A stretch of 64,000 nt of DNA from Zygnema cylindricum (lineage: Eukaryota; Streptophyta; Zygnematophyceae; Zygnematales; Zygnemataceae): contig JBBHKE010001743.1 in NCBI GenBank assembly GCA_037447655.1, positions 1-64,000 of the forward strand, read 5' to 3'. Positions 56,450-64,000 of the stretch are shown piece by piece. The position numbers were made by a program, and so were the translations under genes. The first letter of the stretch is position 1; the number at the start of each line of letters is the position of its first letter. The notes under the pieces were generated by a model. That model made no database searches, was not told the DNA's origin, and saw only the letters and a program-made list of their open reading frames with translations.

Positions 56450-57288
56450 GTCTTCAAGGAAGCTATTTTCATTCTCTCCTATCTCGGGACCAAATCTTAT
56501 GCCCAGTGACTTCAAGCCCTTGTCTTCAAAACCATTCATTTGATCCTTCTCTCTCTAGAAGGCCCACCGTATCTCTCACACCCTGTTTACCGCCGGGTCG
56601 TAATCTATCCAGTAAAACTCTTCAAGAGGTATCTGATTTATCAACCGTCCATGTAAGCCGACCATCCATGTCTTCCTTTGCTACCGTTCCAAAGGAGTAT
56701 TTCTTCTATTTCCAATCTCGTCGAAATCTGCACAGCAGCGTCTGTTCCTCGAGTGGTAAGATAAAGGAATCCTCAGTATCTGAATCAGAGGATGATATAT
56801 TATTGCGGTCCACCTCTTCCTCTGGAGGACAATCGGCCACCGATTCGTACGACAATAATATGCGAGGATTGGAGGAGAAGTTGTCGGAAACTCCAGGGAA
56901 TCTGTCGCTTGGAGAGAGAGAGAGTAACAGCGACAGTAACAGTAACAGTTTGAGTAACAGTAACAGTTTGACGGAGAGTGAAAACGTTGTTGAATCAAAA
57001 AGGAAACAGTCTAGCAGGCACGATTTGGCCCTTTTGTTTACATGTACTATTTGTGATACTCGTTCAGCAAAGACTATGAGTCGAGCAACTTATGAAACTG
57101 GTGTTGTTATAGTGAGGTGCCCAAGTTGCTCCAATTTGCACCTTATAGCAGATAGAAAGGGCTGGTTTGGTGATCCTGGTAGTGTTGAAGACTTTCTCGC
57201 AAGCAAAGGGGTTGGAGTAAGGAAAGGTGTCGAAGAAACGTATGAATTTACTGTAGAAGATCTCACTGGATGGTCCGAGAAGAAATGA
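56450..57288 (+). pseudogene. DNL/Zim17-type zinc-finger exon, copy B, lacking exon 1
   Basis: The exon 2 frame is open from the acceptor (cgcag at 56445-56449) to TGA at 57286-57288, 839 bp, nine codons longer than copy A because of Ser/Asn repeat expansion (SNSDSNSNSLSNSNS). The zinc finger is intact: CTIC, CPSC, LHLIADRKGWFGDPGSVEDF. The presequence exon is missing because the duplication starts downstream of it. The two ATG codons at this position in copy A read TTG and GTG here, so the next in-frame Met is within the linker (RPSMSS). Selection seems to have kept the frame, or the copy is recent; an upstream exon may lie in the gap. Confidence 0.65.
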
Positions 57289-59455
57289 AGGGAAAGCAAG
57301 CTATTGTCTCTTCGATATGCTTACATTTCATGAATAAAAGGTGATACTGCCCTTAGATCGATACTTTGTCACGTGATTGTGTCATGTTTATTTTTTTGTT
57401 ATTTTTTTGGTCATTATACTCATGGCGTCCGTATTTCATAACTTTTAACCAAAACCAGAAAAGCAAAAGTTTTGCTTTCATTTCCTGAAGTTTCTGCACT
57501 AACTCCAGTCTGGTGAAAACATTTCATGTTGGTTTGAAGCTGTTATTTAAGTTTTTCTCTCGACGCTTGCTTTTACCATTTCGAAAGCCGGAAAAAAAAA
57601 ATTATCGTGATCTGGTGTGACGTAATAAAGGTTTTAGTATGGGCTTGTTGTTCATGGTGTACATGTTGGTTTCAGTCGCATTAAAGATTATGAGAAACCA
57701 CTGCATTCAGCTGAAAATTTAGGTGGAAAATTGCAAAATGTAAGTGGAAAACAGGTTCTAGGGTTTTGAATATGCACAGAACAATTTTTTGAAGACGAAG
57801 GATACAAACATATTGCCATTGACTTTTCGTTGACTTGTTACATTCCCTCCAACGGCCTCCATGATCAAACATATACATAGTATAACATATACATGATATA
57901 TTGGATCCTAATACGACAAAGATCTTTGGATCAAAGTGGTAGACTTAAATTTTTTATATTTCCATGGTATGGTAAATGCTTTTGTTTTTAGTGGTTGAAG
58001 CAAATGCTTTGTCCGTAATATGCTGGTCTCTTCTCTTCCTCAAAAAAAAAAGGCAATCTTGACCATAGATTCAGATTTAGTAATGTCAAACTCTCAGCGA
58101 ACCTTTCTCTCCTTAATACTCTCTAGTTTGGAAAAAAATTGTTTGCGACGCTGCTTTTCAGTTTTAATTTGTAGATATTTTTGGATATTTTCCTACATAT
58201 TTCCCTAAATAGTTTTAGGAAAAGATCCTTACAAATCTATGCTTACAATGATGAAACCACACAGGAGTGGTTGGAGGCAAGGAAAGAAAGAAAGAAACGT
58301 CAAGGCAGTAAATTATTCTGTAAACTTGTGAAGTTTCTGCTCATCTCCTTCCACGTGTCTTGTGTCTTTTTGGTAATTTTGTGTTTAATTTATATTCATC
58401 CCTGTTACGGTGATAATAGAATAGAAAGTCAACTACACCGTTAATCGCTATTCGTATTAATTCTTTTTTTCGGTGCATTTTTTGTAAAAAGCAGATTGCG
58501 AGATTTTAATAAAGCTTATTGTTTTAATAAAATTATTTTTTAATAGAATTCATGGATGTCGGTCACAAAAAACGTTTTTTTTCCCAGTATCTGATTTTGA
58601 TCAACTTGGTAATGAGTCCATCAATTGCTCCCTTAGTTCTTTGAACTGATGGTAATAATTTTGATTTCTTAGCCAAAAAACAAAAACCTCTATTGCAACG
58701 GAGATTCCTTGGAAGTGAAATAACAGAGAACATGAAACAGTGTGGATCACATTACAGCATCCACTTTTAAAATGAGCATATTGTACTTCTTGTATCACAC
58801 CGAAAACAGCCAATTCAAAACAAGATTGTAATCGATTCGGTTTTTCTTTTTTGATTATCCTTTGTTAGCTCTCGAATTTCTTTCCAAAAATGTCACAAAC
58901 GTCACAATACAACAGTAGTTTGTACAACCATCGCTATTTTGATGAGTTGGACAAAGAAAATTAGCACGGAGCCAAGTTTTCAGCGATAGAAAACAATGAT
59001 ATGTTTAAAAACTTGCGTTATCCACTGGCCGGCTTACACGTGACGTTCATTTGCTCGCCTTGCTGTAGAGATAAGCAGTTGCAGCATACGTCCGACGAAT
59101 CCCATTGGTTCCTGCTTCCAAGCAGCTTTTAATATGTGGAGAAGTCCCGGAGAGATTCATGGCGACCGAAGTGCCTCTACAAAAAACCGTACATGTAACG
59201 TAACTACGCATTTATGTGGAAAGAATCTCCGTACACGTCGTAGATTCTCTGACTGATTTCCATTTATCTCCACCGTCGATAAATATCGCCTCCTCTTTCA
59301 TGGCAGAGATTCATCGTCCCAGAAAAGAAATTTTTTTGCCGAGCTGGTCACCTCGAAATAGTACAAAAAGGTATAAAATTAGTGACAAATGTGCTTTTTT
59401 CGTACCATTTTTAGTTTTGTACCTTTCTTTTCCGCGTTTTCCGCCGTCCACACTA
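57289..59455. other. copy B flank
   Basis: Parallels 44067-46750. AATAAA near 57334 matches the poly(A) signal of copy A. Candidate exons at 58217-58300 and 58674 on are described under copy A. No other gene seen. Confidence 0.45.
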
Positions 59456-59687
59456 TACCTTGAATCGCTGTTAGCGTCATGTTTTTTTTTTCTCCATATA
59501 AAACCTTTTTTTCTATGCACACGTGTCTGTTCCCGTCTTGGAGACTGCCACTCGGAAGGTATTAAGATCCCCTAACTTTACACCACAACCGTCGATGAAT
59601 TATTTTTGGCACGTGTGAACAGAGAGAAGACGTTTTAACTTTTGAAGTATGGAAAAAAACACGACGGCAATAGCGATTCACAAATGT
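59456..59687. mobile_element. CACCGTG-family MITE, copy B partner of 46751-46953
   Basis: Starts TACCTTGAATCGCTGTTAGC and ends 'agcgattcacaaatg' with TA flanks. Internal phrases 'tctatgcacacgtgtc' and 'gccactcggaaggta' match the copy A element. Confidence 0.65.
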
Positions 59688-60619
59688 ACCGGCTAAATAA
59701 AAATTCGAAATCGCATATTCGGACGGTCCCAGTTGATGCATGTTTCGGGGGAAATTGTAACCAATCAGAACCATTCATCCGTAATGCAAGGAACCCTAAA
59801 TTAATGTAACCATCAGTTACCGGATTTTTCGAGGAGCAGCGACCAATCAAAAGCCAACCGTTCCGCAAAACAGTAAAGAAACCTTGGAACGCATAATTCT
59901 TGAACTATACAACGCTTCAATCGCCGGCAATATTTATATATAGATTTTATTTCCAAAAACGCGATGGTAATACCTTCGAAGTACAAAACATGATTGTCAC
60001 TAAAAAGAATTGATGACCAACAAAGGTAAAAGGCCAAAACCCTAAAGGACTAAAAACACAACAAAAGTGCGTTAAAATAATATAAGTGCGTTATAATATT
60101 TAATTATATTACATTACGATGTGATGTGTTCTTGACGTCCGGCATTAATATGTCTAACATTGATAAATTTTGTCTGATTTTTCTTTTTTTGGAGTCAATA
60201 ATCGGTGTTATATGACCGATTGGTTTTTCCTAATTTGTGATTCTCTAATTTTGGTAAGGTGGCTCTTGATGTGGTTTTCTTCGAAATTTTTTCTAATAAA
60301 ATCTCTTGGTCACATTTTCATTCAAGGAAAAACAATTCCCACTGATCGCTACGCTACGCTGAGAGTTCATTGCATACCATACTAATTACTGTGTATATAA
60401 TTCAAGGTTTTATGTGTTTAGTGATTTCAATTGAATCTGGTTTTTTTTTGTATAATTAATACACAACAAAAAATTATCTTTACATCTTTATAAGAGTCAA
60501 TAATAAATTTAAAATTCTCTTAAGAGTCAACAATCGGTGTTATATGGCCGATTGTTTGTTCCAATTTGTGATTCTCTAATTTTGGTAAGGTGGAAGCTTT
60601 TGATGCTTTGATGTCCACT

Positions 60620-61110
60620 ATCTCATTTATTTTCTTTTGTCCTATATGGCCTAATGCCTTTGTTATAAGTATGTGTCCGAAAGTGTCCCTTATTTGATGA
60701 ATGTCTACCAATGTCACCTTCCGTCTTTTAGGGCTTTTTAGGGCTTTTTAGGGTTTTTTAGGGTTTTTTAGGGTTTTTTAGGGTTTTTTTAGGGTCTTCT
60801 AATGTCCAATGTCCACGATTTTCTTAACATGTCCTCTTTGCTATCTAATCTTTGATGTCTTCGGACGTCCTCCAAAATCGTTCTTTATAAAATATAGATA
60901 TCTATTCTATTTATTTTATTTTTCTGATATCTTCAATGTCCACCGCTCGATGTCTAATATCTTGACGTTGTCCAGTTTCCTCCAAATGGGTCCTTCGACA
61001 TCTTCATCCTAATGTCCCTTTTTTGAGTATTTGATGTCTGTTGTTTGTCACTTTGTCCATTGTCCTTTTTATGATGCTTCATGGTTGATGTCATGTCTTG
61101 TGTCTTCTAC
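60620..61110. repeat. ATGTC-word region with TTTTTTAGGG tandem repeat (copy B)
   Basis: ATGTC/AATGTCC recurs every 10-20 bp, as in copy A. At 60,726-60,795 there are seven units of (T)nAGGG type (TTTTTAGGGC then TTTTTTAGGG); these are absent from the same position in copy A (48,735), so the array arose or was lost after duplication. Confidence 0.75.
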
Positions 61111-61659
61111 TCACAACTTGAATTTTTTAAATCAGTGGTTGTTCTTTATTATTTTGTTGTTGTTTAGTTCCACTCTTTCTTTCATCTTTAAAGTTTATCA
61201 CACAACTTTTGTTGACAGTTACACTAGTTTCTTTTCAAATTTTAGAATGATACATAGTGCCAAAATCGCATTGTTGGGAGGTCGTCTCCATTAGTCTTTT
61301 GGTGTCACTCTCACCTTTTTCTAGCTTATCGCTCCTGTCTCCACTTTTGGTATTTTTATTATTGAACTTATTTTATTCTCTCATATCACCTCCCATTTTT
61401 GGGATTCAATGTTGAACAGGTTTAAAAAAAAAATTGCGCCAAGAAGTCTTCTTCGCGTTTTTTCAAACAACACCATGGTCGTGTTTAGAGGTGAGTCGTT
61501 TTTTATAACAAAAACACCATTATTACAAAATAAAATTAGAGTACATGATAAATTAGTATCATGGTGTACCCGAAAAAACACAATTTACCGTAAAGTACGC
61601 TAATTGTTTCATTACGCTATCTATTTCATTACGCTAATAGCGATTCACGGTGTACAGTA

Positions 61660-61874
61660 CACCGTGAATCGTTATTCGCGTAAAGGTTTCTTTAGCGTGT
61701 AGGAACAATTACCGTTATTTACGCTAATTGAGAATTTGGAAATTTTCAACGAAATCGCTTATTCTAATTAGGAATTAGGTTTTTTTTTAATAGTGTGGAT
61801 AATTCTATTTAAGAATTTGCAAAAAAAAAAGGTACCTTAAATAGCGTCCATTACGCCAATACCGATTCACGGTG
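61660..61874. mobile_element. CACCGTG-family MITE, array member 1
   Basis: CACCGTGAATCGTTATTCGCG at the left, CACGGTG at the right, TA flanks, 215 bp. Seven bases to its left an orphan right end (CACGGTG ending at 61652) of another copy is present. Confidence 0.8.
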
Positions 61875-61881
61875 TACTGTA

Positions 61882-62078
61882 CACCGTCAATCGCTATTAG
61901 AGTATATAACGCCAATTCGGTGCCCTTTTTTCAAAAAAAAAAACCTGAAATACAACTAATAATGCTATCTAAGTACGTGGACCATAATCTGCCACGTCTC
62001 AGGTACTAAATTAGAATCAATAACGCTAATTGTTTTTTGACGCTATTTAATCCTTGACTCTAATAGCGATTGGCGGTG
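61882..62078. mobile_element. CACCGTG-family MITE, array member 2
   Basis: CACCGTCAATCGCTATTAGAG to 'gcgattggcggtg', TA flanks, 197 bp, separated from member 1 by TACTGTA. It contains 'tacgtggaccataatctgcc', the inverse of a phrase next to the methyltransferase at 8545-8575. Confidence 0.8.
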
Positions 62079-62467
62079 TACTGTCCTGTAGCACATTGGA
62101 TCAGGAATGAGTGAATGACCAATGGTGAGCAGAGTATACACTCCAGGAAATACACGGTTTTGAAAAATAATAGCAAATCGTACGGCGGTGTGACGACTTG
62201 TGGTTGACGATTGCAGCAGAAGCGTCAGCAAAGCAAGGAAAGCAGGTTTTCGAGTTTTTTTTTGAGTCAATTTTTGTTTTCTTGTTTTTTTTGTTATTTT
62301 TGGTTATTTTTTGGTCATTTTTTGGTTTTATTTTTGTTTTTTAATGCGTGGGTTTTCATCTATGCAACGAGAATAGAAAACAAAAAAAAAAAACTGATCA
62401 AACGAATTACCTATTTTATTTTTTTCCTTTTTTTCTTTATTGTTTTTTTCTTTTCTTTTTTTAACAG
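62079..62467. other. intron sequence before bicupin exon 6
   Basis: I searched here for the missing exon 5 of the second bicupin and found no matching peptide. The right half is T-rich and ends in a good acceptor (ttttttaacag). Confidence 0.5.
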
Positions 62468-63501
62468 CCTGGAGCCCTTATCGCCCCCTATTTCACGACA
62501 AACTCCCCCAATCTTCTTTTCATTTTGGCGGGAAAAGGACATATTGAGATTGCCTATCCGGACGGTCATGTTGCACTAAGGACAAATGTGACAGTTGGTG
62601 ACGTCATCGTTGTGCCCGCCGGATTCCCCTCCGCTCAGGTGTTTATTTATTTATTTATTTAAAAATTTGTTTATTTTACTTGAAATTTTATTTTATTTTA
62701 TTTTATTTTATTTTATCTTATTTATTTATTTATTTGTTTTATTTAACCAGAAGCATGATGACGAAAACGCCGAGAGGCGTTTTTCATTTTTCCATTTTTT
62801 TTTTCATTCCCTGAAATTCATTAACATTCTTCCTTTTCTTCCCCTTTCTCTTTTTCCCCCTTTTTTCCTTTTTTTTCCCTTTTTTTTCCCTTTTTTTCTT
62901 TTTATTCCCACTTTTTTTCTTTTAGCATGCGGACGAAAATGATATTTTGGAATGGGGTGCCTTTTCTGGTTCGTCTCTTCCTATTCCGTCTTTCCTCGCT
63001 GGAGCAAATTCTTTGTACAAAAGTTTTCCGTTAAAATTATTAACTTCCGCATTTAATGTGGATGAGGAATTGGAGAATAAATTTCGATCTCGAAGGACAA
63101 GAGATTTTATTATTTTTCCTGCAAGAAAATCCGAGGGGGAAATTGAATCAGAGTCGACGATCGAAACTTGGGTCGAGAAGGAGAAAGAGACGCTTAAGGT
63201 AATTTATATATTTATTATTTTTTTTTTATACTTGTTTTGTTGTTTTTTTTTTTTATTTTTTTTTATGTTAACATGTTGATTCATATATTTTATAAGTATT
63301 TTTTTTTTCTTTGGTTTTTTTTGGCTTTATTTTTTTTGGATGGATTTGGAATCTTTTTATTCTTTTCCTTTTTCATGTTTTTTTTCTCTAACTAATACTT
63401 TCTTTTTTTCTTTTCTTTTTTTTCAGAATTTTGTAAATAATGCCCGTAATGCGATCAAGGAAGAAATTGGACTCCGATTGCCCTCCGAGAAGTCCGTTTA
63501 A

Positions 63502-64000
63502 ATAGAAGGGGGTGAGGGAGAGAGAGAGAGAGGGGGAGAGATGGTGAGAGGGTGAGAAGAATAGGGAGAGAGGGAAGAGAATTGGAACTATTTTTTCAGA
63601 AAAGGTTCTTTTATTGTCAGAAAAATGACGATAAAATTGAACTAAAAGAGAGAGAGGAAGAGTTTTTTGTGTGAGAGAGAGAGATTGTATAGTGTCTACA
63701 TATTCTCAGTTTCAGTTTTCAGTTTTTTTTTTTTCCCTTTTTTTTTCCCTTTTTTTTTTTTCCTGGCCCGAGTTGTTTTAGAGATTGTTTGGTATGTCTT
63801 TGAAATTTTTAGGATGATGTTTCTGGTTATGTTTACGGTTCACGGTTTACGATTTACTATGTATGGTTTACGGTTCAGAATATACGGTTTAACTTTACGT
63901 TTCTGTTTCTGTTTGTGTTGATGTTTTGTGGGTTAGGGCTCAGGCGTGAGGGGTTAAGAGGGTAGAGGTAGGGTTAGGGTTAATGTTTTGGGTTTAGGTT
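63502..64000. other. 3' flank of the second bicupin
   Basis: GA-rich (63,512-63,580), then T-rich, then short 'ggtttacggtt' words and AGGGTTAGGG words at the window edge. No gene seen; probably the 3' UTR and downstream spacer. Confidence 0.45.

Larger units (their letters stand above)
54822..61535 (+). repeat. segmental duplication, copy B
   Basis: About 6.7 kb, direct copy of 41587-49440. Its left edge lies 66 bp right of the N gap and inside what was intron 1 of the zinc-finger gene. It sits between exons 4 and 6 of the second bicupin. Confidence 0.88.
52519..63501 (+). pseudogene. second bicupin (11S-globulin/glutelin-like), broken copy
   Basis: Exons: 52519-52686, 53372-53520, 53735-53896, 54220-54313, (exon 5 not found), 62468-62638, 62926-63198, 63427-63501. 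Boundaries, phases and most lengths equal those of the minus-strand paralogue. Exon 1 encodes a signal peptide (MAAYLLSAVLGLYLLSSVHS, likely cut after VHA). Cupin landmarks: SPTLLYVLEGSARVGLITP, GWVRWIWNDD, HAWDVTEDDVEKLL, IEIAYPDGH, GDVIVVPAGFP and FLAGANSLYKSFP. In exon 3 codon 53754-53756 is TGA where the paralogue has Trp (GDIW), and exon 3 is 33 bp shorter. The equivalent of exon 5 (62 codons) is absent between 54313 and 62467, an interval holding an assembly gap and a 6.7-kb duplicated block. Its left exons are GC-richer than the right ones. Misassembly could explain part of the damage. Confidence 0.75.

Noticed and set aside
63940-64000. AGGGTTAGGG words at the window end as a telomere
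   Set aside because: Only a few irregular words; not a tandem telomeric array.

Overview
The window looks like nuclear DNA of a green plant or streptophyte alga. Genes have GT-AG introns, two are typical of the plant lineage (a TGD5-like plastid-envelope glycine-rich protein and a plant-type Hsp70-escort zinc finger), and most of the sequence is repeats, mobile elements and low-complexity tracts. A charophyte such as Chara is my best guess, helped by a Ty3/gypsy element that carries a cytosine methyltransferase, a combination I recall from the charophyte Klebsormidium. The species is inference only.

Layout. 1-5122: no gene seen; dispersed repeats. 5123-14566: a decayed Ty3/gypsy LTR element with LTRs starting TGTC and ending GACA. 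In order it holds a 5'-truncated DNMT3-like C5-methyltransferase, reverse transcriptase, RNase H (with an internal 243-bp tandem duplication), integrase and a C-terminal PHD finger; a hAT-type element and several MITEs have inserted in its 5' half. 14567-16605: 2 kb of polypyrimidine sequence. 17394-23300 (minus): an eight-exon secreted bicupin (11S-globulin/glutelin-like), intact as reconstructed. 25190-28110: copia-like debris, a dispersed repeat and a small hAT-like element. 28865-30342: a frameshifted gene of unknown function. 31575-31712 (minus): a tRNA-like element. 36631-40135 (minus): a two-exon TGD5-like gene whose intron holds about 116 units of GGGA. 41476-44066: a two-exon DNL/Zim17-type zinc-finger gene. 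52519-63501: a second bicupin copy, broken by a nonsense codon, lacking exon 5 and interrupted by an assembly gap. Inside it, 54822-61535 is a direct segmental duplication of 41587-49440 carrying a second zinc-finger copy without its first exon.

Points of most interest. (1) The retroelement pairs a DNA methyltransferase (a chromatin writer) with a PHD finger (a possible chromatin reader) attached to integrase. (2) Introns of two unrelated genes carry decayed duplicates of their own exon-intron junctions, always keeping the splice dinucleotide. (3) One TA-flanked MITE family with CACCGTG ends is inserted at least ten times and helps date the segmental duplication.

Exon coordinates were worked out by hand from splice sites, phase agreement and comparison between paralogues; no alignment or database search was run.
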